NCBI RefSeq assembly: GCF_000526335.1
Contig: NZ_JAFW01000001.1
Coordinates: 3,348,001 to 3,412,000, forward strand
DNA from: Arthrobacter sp. 31Y
GTDB lineage: Bacteria; Actinomycetota; Actinomycetes; Actinomycetales; Micrococcaceae
DNA: 64,000 nucleotides
Direction: 5' to 3'
Shown piece after piece: positions 55,309-63,739 of the stretch. The notes beneath the pieces are model-generated. The model worked only from the letters and a program-made list of their open reading frames with translations, was not told the DNA's origin and made no database searches. Within the stretch, counting starts at the first letter, position 1, and every line of letters starts with the position of its first letter. The position numbers were made by a program, and so were the translations under genes.

Positions 55309-57685
55309 CACGCTTCCATCTTCACCGGCAAAGATCCCAACATCATCATTGGCGCTGCTGGTCTTGATCGTTGTTTCGGGCATCACAACCTTCATGTTCC
55401 TGCCGTTGCTCACGTTGGAACTCGTTCAACGAGGGCTCGGAATTGCAAGTGTTGGAATTCTTGTCGGCTCCATGACCGGTTCAGGTCAAATCGCTTCGGT
55501 CTTCCTGGGGTTCCTTGTAGCAAGGTTTGGCTCGAAAACCATGGCGCTGTGCGGCCTGGTGATCAGAGCGGCCGGCTTGTCGGTGTTTCTGTTCCGCGAG
55601 GACTTCACCAGCTACCTTGTCGGGAGCATCGTTGCCGGCATCGGTTCCACAAGCGTGTCCCTTGGAATCAAGACAGAGCTACTTGCTGTGGCTGGATCTC
55701 GAAAGCTGATTTCGCTTCGGTCAGCAGCAGTCAATTCCGGGGCCCTGCTGGGTCCGGCAATCGGTGCGGTTCTGTTTCAGCTAACCGGATTCAACACCAT
55801 CATTGCTGCATCTCTGATCAGCTACCTCATTATGGGCGTTGTGGTCGCTTTCCTGCGCTTCGAATCTTCCAGAGGCACGCTGCTAGGCAAGGGCAAAATC
55901 TTAGAGCCCGATGAAGACGGTCCGTTGTTCTCGGAGAAAACCCGGAAGCCCATCCTCGTGCTACTGACACTTGTAGCCGCCTACTGGTTCGCCTACTCGC
56001 AGTGGAACGTCCTCATGCCGCTGACAGCAAAGCAAGCATTCGGTACAGATCAAGCGTCCTCCTGGTTCTACATCGCCAATGCGGCTCTGATACTTGGGTT
56101 CCAGTACCTCCTGCTGGTGCATCTACTGGGACGACTGACGTCAGCCCGGATTCTCCTTCTGGGCTTCGGGAGCCTGTTTGCCGGGTTCCTCGTACTGGCA
56201 CTCGGCTGGACGGCGCCTGCGGTCATCGCTTACGTGGTGTTCTTCACGCTCGGGGAAACCTTGGTCAGCCCAACGCTTGATGAAACCGCATCAAGGCTCT
56301 CCTTGGGACACAAAAGGCTGGGGAAGCTGTTCGGCCTCATTGGGACTATCTCGGGTGCGGCTTCCGTCGCGGGCGGGGCCCTGACCGGTTGGATCCTTAG
56401 CGGAGCCGGAGCCACTGGCTTTTCCAGTGCCGTCGGCCTGTTCGCCGGTTCCATCGGCATATGGCTGTCAATACGAGGTCTCCGGAAGAAAGGACCGACC
56501 ATGACAACGACTATCTACATTCCCTCCCCTCGGGGAGTGGTCCTGGAAGCTGCGCAAAAAATTGAAGGTCTCCAGCTCGTTCCAGTGGTATCAGCCAAGG
56601 ATGCGGGTGACGAGTACAGGGATATGCGTGTTCTCAAGGTCAGTGACCCCCTGGACGCCATTGAGGTTGCCAGAGCCTTGCTCGATGAACCCCACGACAG
56701 CTCGCGACGGATCTTCCTGGCTTTTGGAGACCAGTCCACCGAAGTAGCGAGTATGGTCAACGCTGCCCTTGGCTGGGGCATCGCGGGGTACCTTGACTTC
56801 CAGACCCTTGAGGCTTTCCGCAACAAGTCCAGGCTGCGCAAGGTACTGGGTAAGAATAATCCAATGAATCTGCCCTTCGCCGAGGTCAACGACGCGAAAG
56901 ACGTCATTCGTTTCGTCCAAATGCTTGGAACGCCAGCCATTCTCAAACCGACCGATGGCAGCGGAAGCCGCAACATTCTTACACTGTCGCCCTCGACGGT
57001 GGAGCAGGACTTATCCGAGCAGGACCACTCCTGGATTGAAAAAGGTGGGATTGTCGAGGCGATGGCCATCGGGCCGGAATTCTCAGTCGAAGTCCTCAGC
57101 TGGCAAGGGGAACACTCTGTACTGGGTATCACCCGAAAATTCACCAGCGGGGCCCCACACTTCATTGAGACAGGACATCAGTTCCCTGCGGACATCCCGG
57201 CGGAACTCAGGGCTGCCCTAGAAACAGCGACCAAGCAAGTGCTGGATGCTGCCGGACATCAAAGCGGTTTATCGCACACGGAATTCATCGCGGATGCAAG
57301 CGGGGTCAAGCTGATTGAGTCCCATGGCCGTCCTGGTGGCGACAGGATTTCGGACCTGGTTGGCCTGGCCACGGGCCGGTCATCCTTCGACCTTTGGTTT
57401 GCAACCCTTTTGTCGGAGAACCTCGCTTCCGTCCCCCAAACAACAGCCACCGCCGGCGTCGAATTCCTTGATTTAACAGGGCTGCGTGCCACGGATGACC
57501 AATGGACGTCGGCGATGCGCGAGCTACCGGGCGTAGTCGAAGCATCTGTGCTCCTGGACGGACCACATCGGGGGAGCATCGTGTCCTCAAGCAGCCGGCA
57601 CAGTCTGGTCGTGTTCTGCAGCGATCCGGAAAGCCACGACGAAATTCGCAACACCATTCGAGCCACCAACTCTGAACTTACGTAA
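55301..57685 (+). CDS. Fusion of MFS transporter and ATP-grasp ligase
   Basis: A single 794-codon frame. Residues about 10-395 form an MFS permease with about 12 helices (LALLVLIVVSGITTFMFLPLLTLELVQRGLG; LSLGHKRLGKLFGLIGTISGAASVAGGALTGWIL). Residues about 401-794 form an ATP-grasp ligase: PAILKPTDGSGSRNIL, IVEAMAIGPEFSVEVLSW, VKLIESHGRPGGDRISDLVG. There is no stop between them. An ATG at 56501 (residue 401), with AGGA 6 bases upstream, could also start a free ligase. GTG 55301 overlaps the previous stop by 8 bases. Coupling of ligation to export is the likely meaning. Confidence 0.85.
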   Translation: MTSTLPSSPAKIPTSSLALLVLIVVSGITTFMFLPLLTLELVQRGLGIASVGILVGSMTGSGQIASVFLGFLVARFGSKTMALCGLVIRAAGLSVFLFREDFTSYLVGSIVAGIGSTSVSLGIKTELLAVAGSRKLISLRSAAVNSGALLGPAIGAVLFQLTGFNTIIAASLISYLIMGVVVAFLRFESSRGTLLGKGKILEPDEDGPLFSEKTRKPILVLLTLVAAYWFAYSQWNVLMPLTAKQAFGTDQASSWFYIANAALILGFQYLLLVHLLGRLTSARILLLGFGSLFAGFLVLALGWTAPAVIAYVVFFTLGETLVSPTLDETASRLSLGHKRLGKLFGLIGTISGAASVAGGALTGWILSGAGATGFSSAVGLFAGSIGIWLSIRGLRKKGPTMTTTIYIPSPRGVVLEAAQKIEGLQLVPVVSAKDAGDEYRDMRVLKVSDPLDAIEVARALLDEPHDSSRRIFLAFGDQSTEVASMVNAALGWGIAGYLDFQTLEAFRNKSRLRKVLGKNNPMNLPFAEVNDAKDVIRFVQMLGTPAILKPTDGSGSRNILTLSPSTVEQDLSEQDHSWIEKGGIVEAMAIGPEFSVEVLSWQGEHSVLGITRKFTSGAPHFIETGHQFPADIPAELRAALETATKQVLDAAGHQSGLSHTEFIADASGVKLIESHGRPGGDRISDLVGLATGRSSFDLWFATLLSENLASVPQTTATAGVEFLDLTGLRATDDQWTSAMRELPGVVEASVLLDGPHRGSIVSSSSRHSLVVFCSDPESHDEIRNTIRATNSELT

Positions 57686-57692
57686 GGAAATC

Positions 57693-58685
57693 ATGAAGAT
57701 CTTGGTTCTAACAATCCAGACGAACGAGTACAAGTTCGTCAACAACTTCCTCATACCTGAATCGCTGCACCGCCAAGGCCATGAGGTGGTACTTGGCGAC
57801 GTGGACACCTTGAGTTATCTCGAAGGGGAAATCCACTGCAAGCAAGCGACGTTCCATGGCGGCGCAGTCGGCGAACGCCACGTTGTCATGGATCAGATGG
57901 GATCGTGTGAGGAGTTCGATCTCGTTTGGGTGCTCGACTACAGCCACCCGGATCGAGAGAAGGAATTCTTTCAGCTCCTGTGGCTTCTCGAGCGGCGCAC
58001 ACCCTTCGTCAACGATCCGAGCGGACTCTTCTTCCTGAACAACAAAATTGGCATTGCGGCCCTTGATCTTCAAGAGAACCTGCCCGAATCGTTCGTCTCT
58101 TGTGATGAGGATGTACTTCGCAAAATCTGCGAATCACGGGCAGGCTTGGCATGGGTGGTCAAGCCGCCGAATTCCGGCTGTGGTGCCGATGTGTTCAAAC
58201 TATCCGCCGACGATGCGAACTTCTCGGCGCTGCTGCAGTCAGCAACCGGCAACGCGTATCAGAAGTACGAGATGTTCACACGTGAAGCGTTCGGACAAGC
58301 CGAAAGATACGCCGTCCTCCAAGAGTTCCTGCCACAACTGAAAGCAACAGAAAAGCGCGTCATGATTGCCGACGGCAAAGTAGTCGGTGGTTTCAAAAAG
58401 ACAGGCAAGGGAACCGAGTTCCGCGGAAACGCATCAACCGGAGGCGACATCGGTGCTCTCGAACTTGATGCTGACGAATTGGCTCTGAGCGAGAAGATCG
58501 GAAACAAGCTAAAGGAGTTCGGCATTCGGTTCGTCGGCATTGACATGGCCTACCCGTACCTGGTGGAGCTCAACCTCGTAAACCCAGGTGGCATCAACTA
58601 TCACAAGAAAGCCACAGGAGAAGACATCGCCGGCATTCTCACCAAGACCGCAATCGAAGGCGCCATGCTGGCTGGTTCCAGGTAG
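57693..58685 (+). CDS. ATP-grasp ligase, glutathione synthetase/RimK-like
   Basis: A 330-residue ATP-grasp protein closest in outline to GshB. It has an N-terminal domain (MKILVLTIQTNEYKFVNNFL), a D-rich loop LVWVLDYSHPDREKEFFQLLWLLE, ATP-binding WVVKPPNSGCGADVFKL, EFLPQLKATEKRVMIADGKVVGGFKKTG, a glycine-rich GTEFRGNASTGGDI, and the metal site GIDMAYPYLVELNLVNPGG. AAGGA lies at good spacing before the ATG, 7 bases after the fusion gene stop. It is the third ligase of the operon and probably adds another amide/peptide bond. Confidence 0.85.
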   Translation: MKILVLTIQTNEYKFVNNFLIPESLHRQGHEVVLGDVDTLSYLEGEIHCKQATFHGGAVGERHVVMDQMGSCEEFDLVWVLDYSHPDREKEFFQLLWLLERRTPFVNDPSGLFFLNNKIGIAALDLQENLPESFVSCDEDVLRKICESRAGLAWVVKPPNSGCGADVFKLSADDANFSALLQSATGNAYQKYEMFTREAFGQAERYAVLQEFLPQLKATEKRVMIADGKVVGGFKKTGKGTEFRGNASTGGDIGALELDADELALSEKIGNKLKEFGIRFVGIDMAYPYLVELNLVNPGGINYHKKATGEDIAGILTKTAIEGAMLAGSR

Positions 58686-58823
58686 CCCTGACGGTGAAGC
58701 ACTGAATCCCCGCTGCTGCGGAGATCATGTAGGCCGGTGACCTACGGGTTCTGCACAGTATCTGGAGCATGGGTAGGGGCGCTCGGTTCTCCCTCATAGG
58801 GGCACGGTAAGGATCCCAAGCAC

Positions 58824-58855
58824 GATGGGTGCGGTTCTCACGAGCCGCACCCATC
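58824..58855 (+). terminator. Terminator hairpin after the ATP-grasp operon
   Basis: GATGGGTGCGG (58824-58834) and CCGCACCCATC (58845-58855) form an 11-bp stem. There is no long U-run. The rest of 58686-58938 shows no gene. Confidence 0.65.
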
Positions 58856-58938
58856 GGTTGCAGCACTAGTTGCCTGAAAATGTACTTCAGACAAGGGAGA
58901 AAGCGGGGTCCTGTGTCCTCAACAATGCGAAAAGGCCC

Positions 58939-59517
58939 CTATGTGAGCCCGGTGGTGTGCTCTGCCCAGTGCGTGGCTCTCCGGACGGCCTCGGTCCCAA
59001 GCAGCCAGCAGAGGACGGCGGCGGCCAGACAGATCACAACTACAAGAACCCCAGCAATGCTCCGGAGGGCGTTTCGGGGTCGGGCAAACACCGAAAAACC
59101 AGCCACCAAACCTGCCAGCGCTGGGACAGATACTGACACAGCCATGACTGTTTGGCGGAGCGGGATTTGCTCCTTGTAGTAAGCAGGGGAGTGTTGACCA
59201 ACTGCAAGATCAAATCCGGCCCACCAAGCCCAGGAGGAGGTAAAGACAGCCAGGATCATCAACCCGAAGCCAATGCCCAGCCATCCTCCGCCGGTGATTC
59301 GGCGGCCATGGCCTCTGCTCCGTTTGCCGGCGAGTTCGGTTGTGTTCGGACGGAAGATGACCGCCGCAGAATCAGACTCACTTGAAGCAGACGCGGAGCT
59401 GGATGAAGAACGGGTTTCGGGAATCGAGATGCTCGGGGTCTTCCTGAAAATCTTCCTATGGCCGAGGTACCGGTCCGGCTGCCGCCGTCGTGAGTCGGAC
59501 TGGGCAGATCTCCCCAT
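58939..59517 (-). CDS. Membrane protein, unknown function
   Basis: A 192-residue protein. A basic and Ser-rich N-terminal stretch of about 70 residues (SSSSSASASSESDS) is followed by three hydrophobic helices (WLGIGFGLMILAVFTSSWAW, VMAVSVSVPALAGLVAGFSVF, IAGVLVVVICLAAAVLCWLLG). No family recognised. It is convergent with the ATP-grasp operon and divergent from the secreted repeat protein. Confidence 0.55.
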   Translation of the reverse strand: MGRSAQSDSRRRQPDRYLGHRKIFRKTPSISIPETRSSSSSASASSESDSAAVIFRPNTTELAGKRSRGHGRRITGGGWLGIGFGLMILAVFTSSWAWWAGFDLAVGQHSPAYYKEQIPLRQTVMAVSVSVPALAGLVAGFSVFARPRNALRSIAGVLVVVICLAAAVLCWLLGTEAVRRATHWAEHTTGLT

Positions 59518-59601
59518 GGCACTGCTGCGGGCCGACGCCTACGATGACAGGGGACCGCCTCGGTCCCTTCAGTCACTTTTTTGGGGAAAAGGACCTTACC
59601 C

Positions 59602-62322
59602 ATGCCGTTGCCGCGAGCTGCCGCCGATCATCCACTCCGAAGTACACGCCAGGGGGCGTGGGCCATTCTGGTGACCGCCGTCTTGGTGGCTGCCGGGCTT
59701 TTCGCCGGGGCGGCGCCCGCCTCGGCCGCAACCTACACCTTCAAGGGTGTGGTCAAAGGAAAACTGACAGCCACCGCAACGGCCACTGCGCTTGGCGACG
59801 TGTGGGTGGGGGCCTACACCAATGATGACCGCGCCTCCTTCGTGGCCGGTGCGTGGTCTGCTCCCGATGGCTCCTACAGTTTCAGCGTCCCGGCTGCCGG
59901 CAGTTACAAATTGTGGACCACCTGCAGCAGCGGACCTTGCTCCGCCACGTACGCCGACGAGTGGAACGCGAACCAGTCCAGCTCCTACGGTTCGACGCCG
60001 GTTGCCGTCACCGACGCTGCCCCCACCACCACTTTCAACCCGCAGTTGGAAGCCTTCGGCAGCATGAGTGGCAGGGTCACCAATAAGGCCGGCCAGCCGG
60101 TGACAGCAGTGTCCGTCTCAGCTTCACCCAATAACGGCGGACAGGTGAGCAGCACCAAGCCCGATGCCAACGGCTACTTCACCCTTGCAAAGATCCCGCC
60201 CAACCAGGCGTACATCAGTGTTCGGGACGAGTCGGGCCAGCGTCTCTACCTGGAGCAGTATTGGAATGGCGCCGGCACGGTGGACACCTACACTGCGGCT
60301 ACAGTCCCGTCCGGAGTCAAGTGGACCAATGTGAATTTCGTCCTCAAGGATGAAACCCTCATGGAAGCCACCGTCATCGATCCGGCAGGCGCGCCGATTG
60401 CCGACGTCGGGTATGTCCCGTGGGTTTACAACGACGCAACGGGAGCCTGGGACGGACCCCAAATGGGTCCGCTGACCTCGGATGCGCTGGGCAAGATTTA
60501 CTGGCGCATGGCAGTGGGCAAGAAATACAAGCTTTGCGTCTCGGACACTGTCTATGAGGGCACGCCCCGCGAAAAGCGCTACAAGGCTGAGTGCTACGAC
60601 AACACGGCCACCAGAGACACGGCCACAGTTCTGACGGCAACTGCTGCCGGTCAGCGTATAAAGCTGACCATGCAGCTGGATGTTGAAGGGTTGTCGCTGG
60701 CACCTGGCAGGCCGTTCGTCTACGGTTCTGCCCAGGCAGGACAAAAACTGACCGTTGATCCCGGCGTCTGGGGACCGGCTCCGGTGACCGTTGCTTACCA
60801 GTGGCAGCGTTCCAAAGACGGCGCAGTCCTCCAGGACATTGCCGGCGCCACCACCACCGCTTACGTGCCCACCGCCGCTGATGCCGGGTACGACATCTGG
60901 GCGAAAGTCACGGGGACCAAGGCAGGTTATGCCACATACACCACCTCGGTTCACGGCGGTAAATCAGGCGCTGACGCCGTGACGGCTTCCAAGCCCTTCA
61001 CCCTTCTGGGCACGCCCAGCGCCGGGAACACCCTGACCGTTGACCATGGCACCCTGAATCCCGCCCCCGATTTTGGCCCTTACTACGACTGGTTCGTCGA
61101 CGGCGTGCAGGACTACAGGTCAAACGGACCCACCTTCCTCCTCCAAGCCTCCGACGCCGGCAAGAAAGTCACTGCCCGGCTCAGCGTCCACGACTGGCCC
61201 CTGCAGCCCTACTACGGTCAGGCCACCGTCACTGTCGCTGCGGGGACTCTGACTGCGCCGGTCCCGACGGTGACGGGGACGGCGAAGGTTGGTTCTGTGT
61301 TGACGGCTGTTCCGGGTGCGTGGGGTCCTGCTCCGGTGACGTTGGCGTATCAGTGGTTCCGGAGTGGTGTTGCGGTGACGGGTGCGACTTCTGCTACCTA
61401 TTCGTTGGTTGCGGCTGACCTCGGCAAGACCATGACGGTCCGGGTCACGGGTTCGAAGACCGGGTTTACGACGGCGGCGAAAACTTCTGCGGCCACTGCG
61501 GCTGTGGCGGTGGGAACCTTGACTGCACCTGTCCCGACGGTGACGGGGACGGCGAAGGTTGGTTCTGTGTTGACGGCTGTTCCGGGTGCGTGGGGTCCTG
61601 CTCCGGTGACGTTGGCGTATCAGTGGTTCCGGAGTGGTGTTGCGGTGACGGGTGCGACTTCTGCTACCTATTCGTTGGTTGCGGCTGACCTCGGCAAGAC
61701 CATGACGGTCCGGGTCACGGGTTCGAAGACCGGGTTTACGACGGCGGCGAAAACTTCTGCGGCCACTGCGGCTGTGGCGGTGGGAACCTTGACTGCGCCC
61801 GTCCCGACGGTGACGGGGACGGCGAAGGTTGGTTCTGTGTTGACGGCTGTTCCGGGTGCGTGGGGTCCTGCTCCGGTGACGTTGGCGTATCAGTGGTTCC
61901 GGAGTGGTGTTGCGGTGACGGGTGCGACTTCTGCCACCTATTCGTTGGTTGCGGCTGATCTGGGTAAGGCCATGACCGTCAAGGTCACGGGTTCCAAGAC
62001 CGGGTTTACGACGGCGGCGAAGACTTCCGCTGCGACTGCCGCCGTCGCGGCGGGTACCCTAAGCGCACCCATTCCCACCATCTCGGGCGCACAGACGGTG
62101 GGCAGCACGCTCACCGCGACTCCCGGCACGTGGGGGCCCGCTCCGGTGACGCTGACCTACCAGTGGTTCCGCGGAAGCACTGCCATTTCGGGCGCCACCG
62201 CCCAGACGTACAAATTGGTCGCGGCGGACAAGGGAACTGCCATCAAAGTACGCGTGACAGGCACCAAGACTGCGTACACCACGCTGGCCCGATACTCTGC
62301 GGCTACGGCCCTGATCGGCTAA
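59602..62322 (+). CDS. Secreted repeat protein, carboxypeptidase-regulatory-like domains
   Basis: A 906-residue exported protein. A signal peptide (WAILVTAVLVAAGLFAGAAPASAA) is followed by a beta-rich region with carboxypeptidase-regulatory-like segments (GVVKGKLTATATATALGDVWV; GSMSGRVTNKAGQPVTAVSVSASPN). From residue about 375 there are several copies of a unit of about 90 residues, VGSVLTAVPGAWGPAPVTLAYQWFR...MTVRVTGSKTGFTT, common in actinobacterial surface proteins. No sortase or wall anchor is seen at the C-terminus. ATG 59602 was chosen with AAGGA upstream; the TTG at 59581 is less likely. Confidence 0.85.
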   Translation: MPLPRAAADHPLRSTRQGAWAILVTAVLVAAGLFAGAAPASAATYTFKGVVKGKLTATATATALGDVWVGAYTNDDRASFVAGAWSAPDGSYSFSVPAAGSYKLWTTCSSGPCSATYADEWNANQSSSYGSTPVAVTDAAPTTTFNPQLEAFGSMSGRVTNKAGQPVTAVSVSASPNNGGQVSSTKPDANGYFTLAKIPPNQAYISVRDESGQRLYLEQYWNGAGTVDTYTAATVPSGVKWTNVNFVLKDETLMEATVIDPAGAPIADVGYVPWVYNDATGAWDGPQMGPLTSDALGKIYWRMAVGKKYKLCVSDTVYEGTPREKRYKAECYDNTATRDTATVLTATAAGQRIKLTMQLDVEGLSLAPGRPFVYGSAQAGQKLTVDPGVWGPAPVTVAYQWQRSKDGAVLQDIAGATTTAYVPTAADAGYDIWAKVTGTKAGYATYTTSVHGGKSGADAVTASKPFTLLGTPSAGNTLTVDHGTLNPAPDFGPYYDWFVDGVQDYRSNGPTFLLQASDAGKKVTARLSVHDWPLQPYYGQATVTVAAGTLTAPVPTVTGTAKVGSVLTAVPGAWGPAPVTLAYQWFRSGVAVTGATSATYSLVAADLGKTMTVRVTGSKTGFTTAAKTSAATAAVAVGTLTAPVPTVTGTAKVGSVLTAVPGAWGPAPVTLAYQWFRSGVAVTGATSATYSLVAADLGKTMTVRVTGSKTGFTTAAKTSAATAAVAVGTLTAPVPTVTGTAKVGSVLTAVPGAWGPAPVTLAYQWFRSGVAVTGATSATYSLVAADLGKAMTVKVTGSKTGFTTAAKTSAATAAVAAGTLSAPIPTISGAQTVGSTLTATPGTWGPAPVTLTYQWFRGSTAISGATAQTYKLVAADKGTAIKVRVTGTKTAYTTLARYSAATALIG
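61246..62055 (+). repeat. Three tandem 270-bp repeats inside the secreted protein gene
   Basis: Units at 61246-61515, 61516-61785 and 61786-62055, each 90 codons. Units 1 and 2 look identical for about 253 bases. Unit 3 departs in its last third, and a fourth, diverged unit occupies 62056-62322. The units use T- and G-ending codons unlike the C-ending flanks. Confidence 0.95.
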
Positions 62323-62399
62323 ACAAAAGTTGCCGCCGGGGAACTCGCTTGGTCAGCGGCGGACGATCGTGGCGAGGTTGAGCCTTGCCGTGACCGGCA

Positions 62400-62708
62400 C
62401 TACTCGGGCTTGAACGATGACAGCCGGCTGATCCTCCGCCGTGCCGAAGCTATGAGAGGGCGTGCTGCCAGAACGCCTGCCTTCAACGAACCAAGAACCT
62501 TGTTGAAGCTGGCTTCGAAGCGGCCTTTGCTTCGCAAGTTTTGCGTCAGTTCCCACGTTGTGCGGACGGAGTGCACGGCGAGTACGACGGTAAAGAGTGA
62601 GATCACCAAGCCAGCGATGGAGGCGGCCACGATCATCACACCTGTGATGTGCACCAAGAGGACGGCAGAGATCACAACTGTGTGGGCGTCAAGAAGTTCC
62701 ATATTCAT
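62400..62708 (-). CDS. Small membrane protein, unknown
   Basis: A 102-residue protein with one long or two short hydrophobic helices (TVVISAVLLVHITGVMIVAASIAGLVISLFTVVLAV) and a basic C-terminal half (LRSKGRFEASFNKVLGSL, ASARRRISRLSSF). No family recognised. Convergent with the secreted protein gene. Confidence 0.5.
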   Translation of the reverse strand: MNMELLDAHTVVISAVLLVHITGVMIVAASIAGLVISLFTVVLAVHSVRTTWELTQNLRSKGRFEASFNKVLGSLKAGVLAARPLIASARRRISRLSSFKPE

Positions 62709-62966
62709 TTCTCGTTATGCGGGATGGTGAGTTGGTAGTGCCAGGGTGCGGGAGGCGGCAGCCCGCTACTAGGTACGCGGGTTGCACCTGCAGTTTCGTC
62801 TTTATCCTAGCGATGAGCACCTAAAGGTTCGTTGGCAACGCGTCACGAACTTGTCAGAACTCGAGTCAGCGCAGGTCTTTGGAATCCGTGGACTGGTCAA
62901 GGTAGCCGGCACGGTAGACGGGCACCCGCTCACTGGAGCCTTGAAGTTCGCCTCAACCATAGCGGC

Positions 62967-63013
62967 CTGTCAGGCTAGATTGACAGCCGCCGGCTGTCAG
63001 TCTAGCCTGACAG
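62967..63013. promoter_or_regulatory. 20-bp-arm inverted repeat before the HTH/Clp-N pair
   Basis: The left arm CTGTCAGGCTAGATTGACAG (62967-62986) and the right arm CTGTCAGTCTAGCCTGACAG (62994-63013) match as reverse complements at 19 of 20 positions, with a 7-base spacer. Each arm is itself a CTGTCA...TGACAG dyad. It ends 2 bases before the ATG of the HTH protein. The strongest reading is an autoregulatory operator covering the promoter; an RNA hairpin is the alternative. Confidence 0.75.
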
Positions 63014-63015
63014 AT

Positions 63016-63219
63016 ATGGAAGCTGATGATCTCTCCGAGCAGATCCATTCGACAAACCCCGCCGTGGGCCTACGCGCAGTGGGAGCCCTTCACCGCCTGG
63101 CCGAGCAGGTTGAGGCCGTCCATGTAAGGGCGGCCCGCGAGCAGGGGTGGACGTGGGAACAAATTGGTGACGCCTTGGGCGTCTCCCGACAATCAGTACA
63201 CGCAAAATACCGGGAATGA
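63016..63219 (+). CDS. Small HTH protein paired with Clp-N protein
   Basis: A 67-residue protein: a helix (NPAVGLRAVGALHRLAEQVEAVHVRAAREQ) and a sigma-like HTH (WTWEQIGDALGVSRQSVHAKYRE). The ATG at 63016 was chosen because the longer frame (62782) runs through the inverted repeat and is not conserved-looking. With the ATG only 2 bases behind the operator, and TAGCCT at 63003-63008, the transcript may be leaderless. The protein probably binds the dyad and regulates itself and the Clp-N gene 8 bases downstream. Confidence 0.75.
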   Translation: MEADDLSEQIHSTNPAVGLRAVGALHRLAEQVEAVHVRAAREQGWTWEQIGDALGVSRQSVHAKYRE

Positions 63220-63227
63220 GTTGAGCC

Positions 63228-63680
63228 ATGTTTGAACAGTTTGCCCGCGATACCCGCAGGATCGTGGGGTATGCCATGGAAGAAGCCCGGGGCAGGGGTG
63301 ATAAGCGGCTGGGAACGGAGCACCTGCTTTTGGGCGCGCTCCACGAGCCGGAACCCTCTGCGGTCCTAGGTATCACTCTTGACGATGCTCATGACGCGGC
63401 ATCACGCTTGGATGCCGCTGCGCTGAAGGCTATTGGCCTCGAAACCCGGAATCTCAAGGGGGCAACGATGCCAACAAAGGGAAGGAAGCCGCCGTTCAGT
63501 TCGGGCGCCAAGGAAGTGATGGCAAACATGGTGAAGCAGGCAATAGATCAAAAGTCCCGGCAGATCACTACATCAAACCTTCTGGTGGCGCTTCTGGACC
63601 GTGAAGAACACGATCCTGTGTCTGCTCTCTTAGAAGAGCTAAAGGTGGATAAGGTGGCGGTCCGGGCGCGACTCGGGTGA
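63228..63680 (+). CDS. Clp N-terminal (Clp_N) domain protein
   Basis: A 150-residue protein with two Clp_N-type repeats: MFEQFARDTRRIVGYAMEEARGRGDKRLGTEHLLLGAL and FSSGAKEVMANMVKQAIDQKSRQITTSNLLVALL. It lacks any AAA+ ATPase, so it could act as a stand-alone adaptor or substrate-delivery factor for a ClpC/ClpP machine; this is inference. GAGTTGAGCC precedes the ATG without a strong ribosome site. Likely co-transcribed with the HTH gene. Confidence 0.85.
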   Translation: MFEQFARDTRRIVGYAMEEARGRGDKRLGTEHLLLGALHEPEPSAVLGITLDDAHDAASRLDAAALKAIGLETRNLKGATMPTKGRKPPFSSGAKEVMANMVKQAIDQKSRQITTSNLLVALLDREEHDPVSALLEELKVDKVAVRARLG

Positions 63681-63739
63681 ACTAAAAAATAGCGGGCTGG
63701 AAAGACCTCAATGACGGGTGCGCAACTTCGATGCCGCAG

